This document shows positions 53,025 through 63,082 of a stretch of DNA of 64,000 nucleotides, in pieces. The notes beneath the pieces are model-generated. The model worked only from the letters and a program-made list of their open reading frames with translations. It was not told the DNA's origin and did no database searches. Origin of the DNA: Colwellia echini. GTDB lineage: Bacteria > Pseudomonadota > Gammaproteobacteria > Enterobacterales > Alteromonadaceae. The DNA lies in contig NZ_PJAI02000003.1 of NCBI RefSeq assembly GCF_002843355.2, positions 62,001-126,000 on the forward strand. Reading direction: 5' to 3'. The position numbers and the translations under genes are program-made. Within the stretch, counting starts at the first letter, position 1. Every line of letters begins with the position of its first letter.

Positions 53025-53621
53025 ATGGTCGCCACACAAACTAAAACCCCAAAACCAAACCGTAAACATCAAATATTAGAATGCTTAGCATTAATGTTAC
53101 AAAACAGTCCAGGGCAACGCATTACTACTGCCAAGCTTGCTGCAGAAGTCGGATTTTCAGAGGCTGCGTTATATCGACACTTTCCATCAAAAGCGCGTAT
53201 GTTTGAAGGTTTAATAGACTTTATAGAAGAATCTATTTTTTCTCGAATTAACTTAATCTTAGCTGATCACAAAGAAACCTTAGTACGCTGTCATCATATA
53301 CTACATGTATTATTAGTCTTTGCAGAGCGTAATCCAGGAATGTGCCGAATATTAGGTGGCGATGCATTAATGGGTGAAAATGAACGCTTACGTGACAGAG
53401 TTCATCAGTTTTTTGAAAAGTTAGAATCTCAATTTAAACAAGTATTACGCGAGCGTAAATTACGCGAAGGTAAAACCTTTAGCATTAGCGAAGCGGCTTT
53501 AGCAGGTCTACTAGTTTCGTTTGCAGAAGGTAAAATGAGTCAGTATGTACGCTCCGGATACAGTAAAAAACCGAGTACTGATTTTGCTGAGCAATGGCAA
53601 TTTTTAATGGCTGATAAATAA
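53025..53621 (+). CDS. slmA: Nucleoid occlusion factor SlmA
   Basis: 198 residues, TetR fold. HTH about 22-58: [41 protein letters not shown] pattern. The remainder matches SlmA over its length, including [26 protein letters not shown] (about 104-129). SlmA binds chromosomal sites and blocks FtsZ assembly over the nucleoid. Its position after coaBC is conserved. Confidence 0.95.
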   Translation: MVATQTKTPKPNRKHQILECLALMLQNSPGQRITTAKLAAEVGFSEAALYRHFPSKARMFEGLIDFIEESIFSRINLILADHKETLVRCHHILHVLLVFAERNPGMCRILGGDALMGENERLRDRVHQFFEKLESQFKQVLRERKLREGKTFSISEAALAGLLVSFAEGKMSQYVRSGYSKKPSTDFAEQWQFLMADK

Positions 53622-53677
53622 GTTACTAAAAAGAAAAACGTCTTTAAGCATTAACCAAATAGGTAATAACACTCCAC

Positions 53678-53713
53678 TCAGGTAAGTAAGAATATATATT
53701 GGTACTTACCTGA
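53678..53713. repeat. Hairpin between slmA and pepD
   Basis: Perfect 11-base arms TCAGGTAAGTA / TACTTACCTGA with a 14-base loop. No T-run follows, so termination is uncertain. Confidence 0.5.
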
Positions 53714-53802
53714 CCTCGGAATAAATAACATGCTACAACATCCATATTCTCTTATCATGAGCTGCGATATGACACCTTACAAACTATTTTTTCGAGGTAA
53801 CC

Positions 53803-55296
53803 ATGAGTAATCTCTCACAACTAGAGCCCGCCAGTTTATGGCAACTATTCGAAAAAATTTGTAGCATTCCACGTTCATCAAAACATGAACAAGCGATCTC
53901 TTTATGGATCCAAAATTGGGCTAACCAATCAGGCTTAACAGTAAAAGAAGACAAGGTTGGTAATCTTTTTATTAAAAAGCCTGCTACGGCAGGAATGGAA
54001 AATCGTAAAGGGATTATTTTACAAGCACACATGGACATGGTGCCGCAAAAAAATAACGATGTTAAACATGACTTTCTAACCGATGCCATTAAACCTTATA
54101 TTGTAGACGCATCAGGTAATCACACCAATAATCCTGACCTCTTTGCTTGGGTAACAGCTCAAGGCACTACTTTAGGTGCCGACAACGGTATTGGCTTAGC
54201 GTCCGCCTTAGCTATTTTAGCCAGTAATGATATTGTCCATGGGCCTATAGAAGTGCTCATAACCATTGATGAAGAATCAGGTATGACAGGTGCTTTTGGT
54301 TTAGAGGCTGGCTGGCTTGAAGGTGACATTTTAATTAATACCGACTCAGAGCAAGAAGGTGAAATATACATGGGCTGTGCTGGCGGCATTGACGGCAAAG
54401 CGACTTTTCCACTTACTTTTGAAACTGTACCCAATAATTATCAAGCATTTAACTTATCAATTTCAGGCTTAAATGGCGGTCATTCTGGTGTTGATATTGA
54501 TAGTGGTCGGGCAAATGCAAATAAGTTACTGGTTCGCTTTTTATTAACTGCCAGTTTTGACTTTGACATTCGCTTAACTGAGCTTAATGGCGGTAGCCTG
54601 CGCAATGCCATTCCTCGCGATGCCGATGCAAGTTTTGTCGTGGCAACAGATAAAATTACCGCGTTAAAGCGCGCTTTATCCGACTATTTAGTAACCATTC
54701 AAGCCAACTTTACTGCAGTAGAAAGCGGTATTGAGCTATTATTAATTTCTCCTGAAGACTTTGACACCTGTTGGAGCAAAGTAACTCAAGTTGCGATTTT
54801 ACGTGCGCTAAATGCCTGCCCTAATGGTGTATTAAGAATGAGTGACGATATTGCGGGCATTGTTGAAACATCATTAAATTTAGGTGTTATGCAAACACGT
54901 GGTAATAAATTTAACGCGCTAACTTTAATACGCAGTTTGCATGATGATGGTCGTACCGATACACAACAAATGGTGCAGTCGGTATTTGAACTTGCTGGTG
55001 CTGATGTTTCTTTTTCAGGAGCTTACCCAGGTTGGAAACCTAATCCCGACTCTGCCATCATGCAGCTTATTAAAGAAACTTACCAAAAAATATTTGATAA
55101 AGTACCAGATATTATGGTTATTCACGCTGGTTTAGAATGTGGACTATTCAAAAACGCTTACCCGCAATGGGATATGGTGTCTATTGGACCAACTATAAAA
55201 TATCCACACTCCCCTGATGAAAAAGTTGAAATTGCTAGCGTTGCAAAATATTGGCAATTATTAGTTGCTGTATTAGCCAATGCCCCACGTAAATAA
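53803..55296 (+). CDS. pepD: Aminoacyl-histidine dipeptidase (Xaa-His)
   Basis: 497 residues, M20 family. Metal and catalytic residues are in LQAHMDMVPQ (about 73-82), LGADNGIGLA (about 125-134), ITIDEESGMTGAFGL (about 155-169) and INTDSEQEGEIYMGCAGG. The lid/dimerisation domain follows (about 190-385), with LSISGLNGGHSGVDI. It hydrolyses carnosine-like dipeptides in the cytoplasm. Shine-Dalgarno GAGGT precedes the ATG. It is convergent with a diguanylate cyclase gene. Confidence 0.95.
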   Translation: MSNLSQLEPASLWQLFEKICSIPRSSKHEQAISLWIQNWANQSGLTVKEDKVGNLFIKKPATAGMENRKGIILQAHMDMVPQKNNDVKHDFLTDAIKPYIVDASGNHTNNPDLFAWVTAQGTTLGADNGIGLASALAILASNDIVHGPIEVLITIDEESGMTGAFGLEAGWLEGDILINTDSEQEGEIYMGCAGGIDGKATFPLTFETVPNNYQAFNLSISGLNGGHSGVDIDSGRANANKLLVRFLLTASFDFDIRLTELNGGSLRNAIPRDADASFVVATDKITALKRALSDYLVTIQANFTAVESGIELLLISPEDFDTCWSKVTQVAILRALNACPNGVLRMSDDIAGIVETSLNLGVMQTRGNKFNALTLIRSLHDDGRTDTQQMVQSVFELAGADVSFSGAYPGWKPNPDSAIMQLIKETYQKIFDKVPDIMVIHAGLECGLFKNAYPQWDMVSIGPTIKYPHSPDEKVEIASVAKYWQLLVAVLANAPRK

Positions 55297-55319
55297 TTAA
55301 ATCAATAACCTAGAAAATC

Positions 55320-56378
55320 TTAACTGGATGTAACCACCTTGTTTCTACCGCTATTCTTTGCTTCATACAAAAGTGCATCTGCTAATTCATAAGCTTTCTC
55401 TACCGTTATATTTTGATTGGCATGAATATGTAATAGCCCTGCGGAGATTGTTATTTGCTGTTCTAATTCACAATATTTATCTAACCCTTCTACCGCTTGC
55501 CTAATATCTTCAATGACTTTCAGCGCTGAGGCTTCATTTTTAGTTTGATATAACAAAGCAAACTCTTCTCCGCCGATACGAAAAACACTATCGGTAATTC
55601 GCTTCATTTGAACATTAAATAAATTAGCTAGCGCAATTAATGCAACATCTCCTGCAGGATGGCCAAAAGTATCGTTATACGTTTTAAAATGATCGATATC
55701 AATAATCACCAAAGCTAATAACTCATTACTTCTATCTACACTACTCATTTGCACAGCTAGTACTTCATTAAAATTACGACGATTCAAAAGCCCGGTTAAA
55801 GCATCTGTTTTTGTTAAAGAAACTAACTGTTCTTTTGCCGCTATTAAGTCACCAAAGGTTCTTGAAATAAGTAACTCTGCCCAGTATGCAAAGAAGAGTG
55901 TAAAACAAGAAGCCATGCTAAAACGGAAGAATTCCATTACATTTATTGTTTCACCGGTAAATGAAAATAACAACGAAAGTAAGATAGTCATAAAGACAAG
56001 ACAAATATATAAACCTATTTTGTGCCCGTAAAGAGACATCACCAAGAAAATATAAAGGAAACACCAAATAGGCGTATATTCTGTGCCTTGCTTAAAATAT
56101 ACCACCGCCAAAACACCTAATGCCATTAGGTGTAATATAAACTGAGGACTATATTTTCGATGGCGACCGACCAGAGAAAGCCATATAGAAAGAACCGTTA
56201 AAAAAGTAATATTTACATAAAAGATAACCATGTGACCAGAAACAAAGTTACCGAGCATTGCAGCAACAAGAATTATATAAGACAAAAATAAAATAAGTTT
56301 ACCAGTAATATTTCTACGGTAAGAATTAGTGTCAATGTCCTTATCTAATTGTAAGTATGTTTCAAACCATTTTTTCAT
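55320..56378 (-). CDS. Membrane diguanylate cyclase with intact I-site
   Basis: 352 residues from the ATG at 56378 (a TTG one codon earlier is possible). Six hydrophobic segments cover about 28-190, then a GGDEF domain from TKTDALTGLLNRRNF (about 192). The active-site motif GGEEF is at about 269-273, and the RxxD inhibitory site RITD lies five residues before it, so product inhibition should work. This contrasts with the cyclase at 2772. No recognised sensory domain. Divergent from a response-regulator gene. Confidence 0.88.
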   Translation of the reverse strand: MKKWFETYLQLDKDIDTNSYRRNITGKLILFLSYIILVAAMLGNFVSGHMVIFYVNITFLTVLSIWLSLVGRHRKYSPQFILHLMALGVLAVVYFKQGTEYTPIWCFLYIFLVMSLYGHKIGLYICLVFMTILLSLLFSFTGETINVMEFFRFSMASCFTLFFAYWAELLISRTFGDLIAAKEQLVSLTKTDALTGLLNRRNFNEVLAVQMSSVDRSNELLALVIIDIDHFKTYNDTFGHPAGDVALIALANLFNVQMKRITDSVFRIGGEEFALLYQTKNEASALKVIEDIRQAVEGLDKYCELEQQITISAGLLHIHANQNITVEKAYELADALLYEAKNSGRNKVVTSS

Positions 56379-56555
56379 CAAGAATCTATTTCCATTTATA
56401 AGGACATATTAATATTATCATAGAAGAATAAAATAAATTGTGAATATTAATGCTAAATATACCATTTTAAAAAGCTATAACTACTATTGATAACTAAGCT
56501 TTGTTATTGAAAATTTTTCCGTTAGAATGAGACCTCATTTTTAAGGATATTTGTT

Positions 56556-57215
56556 ATGATTCAGCCAGAAAAAATAATAATAGCTGACGATCACCCCCTA
56601 TTTAGACAAGCATTGTTAGGGACATTACAAGCCAAACTAACTACTACTAACTGGTTTGAGGCTGAAACAATTGAAGCCCTTGAGCAGCAACTAGCACAAC
56701 ACAATAATAGTGACTTATTACTCTTAGACCTTAATATTCCTGGTGCTCATGGTTTCAATACTCTGATCCACGTACGCAATCATTACCCTCAAATTCCTGT
56801 AGTAATAGTTTCCGCGCACGAAGACCATAATACCATTAGTCAAGCAATGTCCTACGGTGCAGCCGGTTATGTACCAAAATCTACACCTGTCGACGATATT
56901 TATTCCGCAATCGTAGCGGTATTGTCTGGTTCTATTTGGTTGCCGCCTTCATTTGAGCAAAAGCATAATGAAAATGCCATTGGCGATATTGCACAACGTG
57001 TAGCGAGCTTAACGCAACAACAATATCGTATTTTGATGATGTTCGCACAAGGTAAATTGAATAAACAAATTGCTTATGACCTTAATGTATCTGAGGCAAC
57101 GATTAAGGCACACGCAACAGCCATTTTTCGAAAGCTCGATGTTCGCAATAGAACACAGGCTGTTATTGCTATTGCCCAATTAGATTTAACCGAAGCTGGT
57201 TTTCAGCAAGCTTAG
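56556..57215 (+). CDS. NarL/FixJ-type response regulator
   Basis: 219 residues. Receiver domain about 5-125: IIIADDHPLFRQALL with the acidic pair, phospho-acceptor Asp in LLLLDLNIPG (about 59), SAHE and a Lys in GYVPKS. A LuxR-type HTH covers about 150-212: LTQQQYRILMMFAQGKLNKQIAYDLNVSEATIKAH-type pattern. Shine-Dalgarno AAGGA precedes the ATG. No histidine kinase is adjacent, so the partner is unknown; it is divergent from the GGDEF gene. Confidence 0.92.
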   Translation: MIQPEKIIIADDHPLFRQALLGTLQAKLTTTNWFEAETIEALEQQLAQHNNSDLLLLDLNIPGAHGFNTLIHVRNHYPQIPVVIVSAHEDHNTISQAMSYGAAGYVPKSTPVDDIYSAIVAVLSGSIWLPPSFEQKHNENAIGDIAQRVASLTQQQYRILMMFAQGKLNKQIAYDLNVSEATIKAHATAIFRKLDVRNRTQAVIAIAQLDLTEAGFQQA

Positions 57216-57242
57216 CGGTAAATTCTATATTTGGTCTAAAAC

Positions 57243-57269
57243 AAAAAGCACATCAATGATGTGCTTTTA
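57243..57269 (+). terminator. Intrinsic terminator of the response regulator
   Basis: Eleven-base stem AAAAGCACATC / GATGTGCTTTT with a three-base loop, ending in T's. Probably usable in both directions, since fre converges on it. Confidence 0.85.
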
Positions 57270-57306
57270 TAATAGAATAAATTTAACTCTGAAAAATCAA
57301 TAGCTG

Positions 57307-58026
57307 CTAAATATAAGCAAAAGCATCTGCATACATATGCTCTAATTGTGCGCCACGATTAACAAAATCGCTACGAATCGCGCCAACCATATCAAAACGC
57401 CCCGCCAAATAAATATCATAAGCTTCAAAGTTTTCAATATCATCCATTGCAACCTGATGCACCAAGCCGGTTTTACCTTGCCATGGCGTAGCTGAGTCTT
57501 TATCTATATTCTCAACAACCGGAATGAACTTAGCGTTAGCCAATTTTGTCAATGTCGCCGTGGTCTCTGCCAGTTCATAAACTGCACTTTCTTCTCGTAA
57601 GCCCCAATAAACAACAACTGAACGCTGTGAGCTTGTTTCAGCTAAATACTCAAACATTGATTTAATGTAAGAAAAACCTGTACCACCGGCAAGTAGCACT
57701 AACGGACGCTCACTTTCAGTACGTAATTGAGCATCACCTAATGGCATCTCAATAGTTATAGCCTCTTTACTTGCTAAACTTTCTTTAATACGTTCAATAA
57801 CCTGCATTGGATAACTGTCAGCAACAAAAGCGCCTATTTGTAATTCAATTAAATCACTATTCGGTGAGCTAGCAATTGAAAATGGGCGTTTATCTTCTGC
57901 ACTCATAACAAAATTCAAATATTGCCCAGCGATGAAGTTAATTTTTTCACTTGGTTTTAATAATACTTTATAAACATGTGATGTTAATGCTGTTAACGAC
58001 TGTATTTGACAACTTACTGTCTTCAT
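57307..58026 (-). CDS. fre: NAD(P)H-flavin reductase
   Basis: 239 residues. The FAD/FMN-binding beta barrel is about 1-100, with the conserved RPFSIASSPN (about 47-56), and the NAD(P)-binding half has LLAGGTGFSYIKSMFEYL (about 110-127). Fre supplies reduced flavin; in E. coli it lies by ubiD, as here, where the reduced FMN could feed prenyl-FMN synthesis. It ends convergent with the response-regulator gene. Confidence 0.93.
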   Translation of the reverse strand: MKTVSCQIQSLTALTSHVYKVLLKPSEKINFIAGQYLNFVMSAEDKRPFSIASSPNSDLIELQIGAFVADSYPMQVIERIKESLASKEAITIEMPLGDAQLRTESERPLVLLAGGTGFSYIKSMFEYLAETSSQRSVVVYWGLREESAVYELAETTATLTKLANAKFIPVVENIDKDSATPWQGKTGLVHQVAMDDIENFEAYDIYLAGRFDMVGAIRSDFVNRGAQLEHMYADAFAYI

Positions 58027-58119
58027 TCTTTAAACCCTATTCTTTACTTTATAATACTTTATTAGTGCTTTCTCGTAAGAAAACGACTGCTGTTTTATTA
58101 AATAACCTGACCAGAAACG

Positions 58120-59601
58120 TTAGATGATATCTAAATCATCCCAAAGTGTATCAACCTGATCTTTGATTTCTTTAGTCATTTCAATGGGCTCTCCCCATTC
58201 TCGATTTGTTTCACCTGGCCATTTATTAGTAGCATCAAGGCCCATTTTTGACCCTAAACCAGATACTGGTGAAGCAAAATCAAGGTAATCTATTGGTGTA
58301 TTTTCTATTAAGACTGTATCACGACTTGGGTCCATTCTCGTAGTCATCGCCCAAATAACATCTTCCCAACTACGCGCATTAACATCATCATCACACACAA
58401 TAACAAACTTGGTGTACATAAATTGTCGTAAGAATGACCAAACGCCCATCATTACACGCTTTGCATGGCCTGCATACTGCTTCTTAATGGTAACTATAGC
58501 CAGACGGTATGAACAACCTTCTGGCGGTAAATAAAAGTCTTGGATCTCTGGAAATTGTTTTTGCAAAATAGGTACAAATACTTCATTAAGCGCTACACCT
58601 AAAATAGCGGGTTCATCTGGCGGTCTGCCTGTATAGGTGCTGTGGTAAATAGCATCTTTACGCATAGTAATATGCGTTACTGTCATTACAGGAAAATTAT
58701 CAACCTCATTATAATAACCAGTGTGATCGCCATAAGGACCTTCAGGTGCCATTTCTTCTGGGTCTAAATAGCCTTCTAAAATAATTTCTGCTGTTGCTGG
58801 TACTTCTAAATCATTACTGATTGATTTAGCCACTTCAGTTTTAGCACCACGTAATAGACCGGCAAAAGCATATTCAGATAAGGTATCTGGTACTGGGGTT
58901 ACCGCCCCTAAAATAGTCGCGGGATCAGCACCTAAAGCGACTGAAACTGGATATTTTTCGCCAGGATTTTCTTTTTTAAATTCTTGAAAGTCAAGTGCAC
59001 CACCGCGATGTGATAACCAACGCATAATGACTTTATTTTTACTTAATACTTGTTGACGATAAATACCTAGATTTTGACGGGCTTTATGCGGCCCTCTAGT
59101 TACTGTTAATCCCCAAGTAATAAGTGGTGCAACATCACCTGGCCAACACGTTTGAATAGGTAACTTGGTTAAATCAATCTCGTCACCAGAAAGTACAATT
59201 TGCTGACAAAGTGGTTTTTTAATCACTTTAACCGGCATATTCAACACTTGTTTGTACACAGGATATTTATCAAAAGCGTCGCGAAAGCCTGTAGGCGGCT
59301 CAGGCTCCTTTAACATCGCCAATAGTTTACCTACATCGCGTAAAGCACTAACATTTTCTTGTCCCATAGCTAAAGCAACTCTATCTGGCGTCCCAAATAA
59401 GTTTGTAAGTACTGGCATACCGTATGGTTCACCATTTTCATCAACCGCATTTTCAAACAATAATGCAGGACCTTTGGCGCGCAAAGTTCTGTCGCTAATT
59501 TCTGTCATGGTTAAATGCGTAGAAATAGGCTGCGTAATACGTTTAAGTTGGCCTATTTTTTCGAGTTGACTGATAAAGTCTCTTAAATCGTTATATTTCA
59601 T
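58120..59601 (-). CDS. ubiD: 4-hydroxy-3-polyprenylbenzoate decarboxylase UbiD
   Basis: 493 residues, matching the family length. Landmarks: [35 protein letters not shown] (about 288-306) with the conserved Glu and metal ligands, and [30 protein letters not shown]. It decarboxylates the ubiquinone precursor using prenylated FMN made by UbiX, which is not in this window. It is followed by fre on the same strand with a 93-base gap. Confidence 0.96.
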   Translation of the reverse strand: MKYNDLRDFISQLEKIGQLKRITQPISTHLTMTEISDRTLRAKGPALLFENAVDENGEPYGMPVLTNLFGTPDRVALAMGQENVSALRDVGKLLAMLKEPEPPTGFRDAFDKYPVYKQVLNMPVKVIKKPLCQQIVLSGDEIDLTKLPIQTCWPGDVAPLITWGLTVTRGPHKARQNLGIYRQQVLSKNKVIMRWLSHRGGALDFQEFKKENPGEKYPVSVALGADPATILGAVTPVPDTLSEYAFAGLLRGAKTEVAKSISNDLEVPATAEIILEGYLDPEEMAPEGPYGDHTGYYNEVDNFPVMTVTHITMRKDAIYHSTYTGRPPDEPAILGVALNEVFVPILQKQFPEIQDFYLPPEGCSYRLAIVTIKKQYAGHAKRVMMGVWSFLRQFMYTKFVIVCDDDVNARSWEDVIWAMTTRMDPSRDTVLIENTPIDYLDFASPVSGLGSKMGLDATNKWPGETNREWGEPIEMTKEIKDQVDTLWDDLDII

Positions 59602-59636
59602 AGTAACTACCTAAATAATTGATAAAGCAGAAGTTA

Positions 59637-59668
59637 AAATAAAAAAACCAGCCGTGTAGACTGGTTTT
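59637..59668 (-). terminator. Intrinsic terminator of rho
   Basis: Minus-strand stem AAAACCAG / CTGGTTTT with a nine-base loop and a T-tract, just after the rho stop codon. Confidence 0.85.
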
Positions 59669-59706
59669 AACTATGTTTTAACAACTATGTTCAAGCAATA
59701 ACGTGT

Positions 59707-60966
59707 CTACTGACGTTTCATTGAATCAAAAAATTCATCATTGGTTTTGGTCATTGCCAATTTATCAATAAGGAATTCAATTGCGCCTATTTCATCCATT
59801 TCATGAACAATTTTACGTAAAATCCACATTTTTTGTAATTCATCAGGCTTAGTAATAAGTTCTTCACGACGAGTACCACTGCGATTAATACTGATTGCAG
59901 GGAATACGCGTTTTTCAGAAATTTTACGAGACAGGTGTAACTCCATATTACCTGTACCTTTGAATTCTTCGTAGATAACTTCATCCATTTTAGAACCTGT
60001 TTCTACAAGTGCTGTCGCGATAATAGTTAAACTACCACCCTCTTCAATATTACGTGCCGCACCAAAAAAGCGTTTTGGACGATGTAAAGCGTTCGCATCA
60101 ACACCACCCGTTAGGATTTTACCTGACGAAGGAATAACTGTGTTATATGCACGAGCTAAACGGGTAATTGAATCAAGTAAAATGATTACGTCTTTTTTGT
60201 GTTCAACTAAGCGTTTTGCTTTTTCAATAACCATTTCAGCCACTTGTACATGGCGACTTGCTGGTTCGTCAAACGTAGAAGCAATTACTTCACCTTTAAC
60301 TAAGCGAGACATTTCTGTTACTTCTTCCGGACGTTCATCAATTAACAATACCATTAACTCTGCGTCGGGATGGTTATGCGCAATACTTTGCGCGATGTTT
60401 TGAAGTAAAAGTGTTTTACCCGCTTTTGGCGGAGCTACGATTAAACCGCGTTGCCCTTTACCAATTGGAGAGGCTAAATCTAAAATACGTGCCGTAATAT
60501 CTTCAGTTGAGCCATTACCACGTTCCATTGATAAACGATCAGTAGGATGAATTGGCGTTAGGTTTTCAAATAAGATTTTATTACGGGCGTTTTCTGGGCG
60601 GTCAAAGTTAACTTCAGTAACTTTTAATAAGGCAAAGTATCGCTCGCCTTTTTTCGGTGAACGGATTTTACCTTGGATGGTGTCACCGGTTCGCATACTA
60701 AAACGACGAATTTGGCTTGGTGATACATAAATATCATCTGGGCCTGCTAAATATGACGAGTCTGCTGAGCGTAAAAAGCCAAAACCATCTTGTAGAATTT
60801 CTAAAACACCACCGCCGAAAATGTCATTATCGCCTTCAGCATGTGCCTTTAAAATGGCAAATATTATATCTTGTTTACGTGTTCTAGCTAGGTTTTCAAG
60901 CTTCATTGTTTCAGCAAGCTTAACCAATTCATTAATGGATTTTTCTTTCAGTTCGGTAAGGTTCAT
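59707..60966 (-). CDS. rho: Transcription termination factor Rho
   Basis: 419 residues, the usual length. N-terminal RNA-binding part with [25 protein letters not shown] OB fold (about 60-80), then the hexameric ATPase: P-loop [12 protein letters not shown] (about 177-188), Walker [18 protein letters not shown]-loop and R-loop [20 protein letters not shown] (about 286-305). No unusual insertion. It lies after trxA on the same strand, as in E. coli. The 248-base leader between them contains the trxA terminator. Confidence 0.98.
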   Translation of the reverse strand: MNLTELKEKSINELVKLAETMKLENLARTRKQDIIFAILKAHAEGDNDIFGGGVLEILQDGFGFLRSADSSYLAGPDDIYVSPSQIRRFSMRTGDTIQGKIRSPKKGERYFALLKVTEVNFDRPENARNKILFENLTPIHPTDRLSMERGNGSTEDITARILDLASPIGKGQRGLIVAPPKAGKTLLLQNIAQSIAHNHPDAELMVLLIDERPEEVTEMSRLVKGEVIASTFDEPASRHVQVAEMVIEKAKRLVEHKKDVIILLDSITRLARAYNTVIPSSGKILTGGVDANALHRPKRFFGAARNIEEGGSLTIIATALVETGSKMDEVIYEEFKGTGNMELHLSRKISEKRVFPAISINRSGTRREELITKPDELQKMWILRKIVHEMDEIGAIEFLIDKLAMTKTNDEFFDSMKRQ

Positions 60967-61174
60967 AGGGGTTTCTTAAACTATTTTAAGTGACAGTGTC
61001 TTTGGGAATTGCAGACACGAGTGTGTTTTCAATATTGTTTGTTTGTATTTTAAATAAATGAGAATAGAGATAAAGCGATGTTATTTTGTACTCAGGAGGT
61101 AAATTTAGCACTAATTCTTAGTCAGGTAAAGGTCGAATAAAAATGTAAGCAATTATTTTTTATTCGTTATCAAT

Positions 61175-61206
61175 AAAAAAGCCTGAATTCGTTATCAGGC
61201 TTTTTA
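61175..61206 (-). terminator. Intrinsic terminator of trxA
   Basis: Minus-strand stem AAAAAGCCTGA / TCAGGCTTTTT with an eight-base loop and T-run, just after the trxA stop codon and before rho. Confidence 0.92.
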
Positions 61207-61214
61207 TATTTAAC

Positions 61215-61541
61215 TTATAAATTTTTGTCTAAAAACTCTTTTAATTGAGTTTTAGATAGTGCACCCACTTTCGTATCAGCGATTTCACCATCTTTAAATA
61301 ATAATAAGGTTGGAATACCACGTACGCCATATTTAGGTGGTGTAGCTGAGTTATCGTCTATGTTTAATTTACCAACAGTAACCTTGCCATCGTATTCCGT
61401 GGCAATATCGTCAAGTACTGGGGCAATCATCTTACAAGGACCACACCATTCAGCCCAAAAATCAACTAATACTAAACCCGATGCTTTTAATACATCTGCT
61501 TCAAAACTATCATCAGTTAGCTGAACAATTTTATCGCTCAT
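61215..61541 (-). CDS. trxA: Thioredoxin 1
   Basis: 108 residues. Active site [10 protein letters not shown] with Cys33 and Cys36, and cis-Pro in RGIPTLLLF (about 74-82). Reduces protein disulfides and serves ribonucleotide reductase. Shine-Dalgarno GGAGAATAGA precedes the ATG. Divergent from rhlB with a 177-base shared region, a conserved arrangement. Confidence 0.97.
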   Translation of the reverse strand: MSDKIVQLTDDSFEADVLKASGLVLVDFWAEWCGPCKMIAPVLDDIATEYDGKVTVGKLNIDDNSATPPKYGVRGIPTLLLFKDGEIADTKVGALSKTQLKEFLDKNL

Positions 61542-61718
61542 TCTATTCTCCGTTTGTTATGGCTAAAACGCCTTTCGGTAACATTATATCGTGATGTACC
61601 GTGATTTTCTACTTTTCCAATACCGTTTTATCTAAACATTAGTATTAATTAAGCAGCTTCGACTAATTATTTATTTATTAAGCAACCATTTTTCAAACAA
61701 TAGTGTTAAGCTAGCGCC

Positions 61719-63005
61719 ATGAAAAAAACACACTTAACAGAAACAAAATTCGCTGACCTAAATCTTGCTCCGCAAGTTGTCACTGGATTAGAAGCCATGG
61801 GCTTCAATTATTGTACGTCTATTCAGGCAAAGTCTTTACCAATTTTGTTGCAAGGCACTGATATCGCAGGCCAAGCTCAAACAGGTGAAGGTAAAACTAT
61901 TGCTTTTTTAGCTGCTACTTTCCATCATCTGCTTCAAAAAGAAGCACCTACCCATAATCAGCCTAGAGCATTGATTATGGCGCCTACTCGTGAGCTAGCA
62001 ATACAAATTGCCCGCGACGCAGAAGAAATGGCGAAAAGCACTGGCTTACGCCTTGGTGTAGTGTATGGGGGCGAAGGTTATGAAAGTCAACGCCTAGTAC
62101 TTGAAAGCGGCGTTGATATTCTTATTGGTACATGTGGTCGATTAATCGATTACATGAAACAAGGTATATATAACCTTAGTAATATTGAAGTTATTGTACT
62201 TGATGAAGCCGATAGAATGTTCGATTTAGGCTTTATTAAAGATATTCGTTATATGTTTGATAAAATGCCTGCGCCAACTGAACGTCTTAGCATGTTATTT
62301 TCAGCAACATTATCATTTCGTGTTAAAGAGCTTGCCTTCGATCACATGAATGAACCAACAAGTGTTGAAATAGCACCTGAACAAAAAACAAACAACCGAA
62401 TTAGTGAAGAATTATTTTATCCATCTAATGAAGATAAAATGACTTTACTACAAACGCTAATTGAAGAAGATTGGCCTGAAAAAGCAATTATATTTGCCAA
62501 CACCAAACATGTATGTGAAAAAGTTTTCGATCATTTAGTAGCAGACCAACTTCGTGTCGGCTTGTTAACAGGTGATGTACCACAGAAAAAACGTGTAAAA
62601 ATATTAGAAGAATTTACCGAAGGTAAAGTTGATATTTTAGTGGCAACTGATGTAGCGGCACGTGGTTTACATATTCCTAGTGTAACACATGTTTTTAATT
62701 ATGATTTACCTGACGATTGTCAAGATTACGTACACCGTATTGGTCGTACTGGCCGTGCAGGTGAAACAGGTCATGCTATTAGTTTAGCCTGTGAGCAATA
62801 TGTATTTAATTTACCAGAAATTGAAGCCTATATTGAACATGAGTTACCGGTAACTAAATATGATAACGATGCCTTATTAACCGATTTACCTAGACCAAAA
62901 CCTCGTCAACGACGTCCTAGAGCCAATAGCTCAAGAACGGGAAATAGACAAGGTGGGCGCTCTAATTCTCGCCCACAAGGTAACCGTGGCGGGAACAGAA
63001 GTTAA
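61719..63005 (+). CDS. rhlB: DEAD-box RNA helicase RhlB
   Basis: 428 residues. The Q motif region [20 protein letters not shown] and motif I AQTGEGKT (with Glu where TGT is usual), then [20 protein letters not shown], and [11 protein letters not shown] are in order. The C-terminal tail (about 400-428) is Arg/Gly/Asn-rich, fitting RNA binding. RhlB is the helicase of the RNA degradosome. Position next to trxA and upstream of the gppA/ppx gene matches E. coli. Confidence 0.95.
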   Translation: MKKTHLTETKFADLNLAPQVVTGLEAMGFNYCTSIQAKSLPILLQGTDIAGQAQTGEGKTIAFLAATFHHLLQKEAPTHNQPRALIMAPTRELAIQIARDAEEMAKSTGLRLGVVYGGEGYESQRLVLESGVDILIGTCGRLIDYMKQGIYNLSNIEVIVLDEADRMFDLGFIKDIRYMFDKMPAPTERLSMLFSATLSFRVKELAFDHMNEPTSVEIAPEQKTNNRISEELFYPSNEDKMTLLQTLIEEDWPEKAIIFANTKHVCEKVFDHLVADQLRVGLLTGDVPQKKRVKILEEFTEGKVDILVATDVAARGLHIPSVTHVFNYDLPDDCQDYVHRIGRTGRAGETGHAISLACEQYVFNLPEIEAYIEHELPVTKYDNDALLTDLPRPKPRQRRPRANSSRTGNRQGGRSNSRPQGNRGGNRS

Positions 63006-63082
63006 TAACTTAACTTTTATGGAAATTTAGTACATTGAGTGAACTACAAAGCCTAAACCAAGCCACACTTAATACAAGTAAA

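Noticed and set aside
53678-53713. Terminator of slmA
   Set aside because: The hairpin is perfect but has no T-run on either side, so it is recorded only as an inverted repeat.
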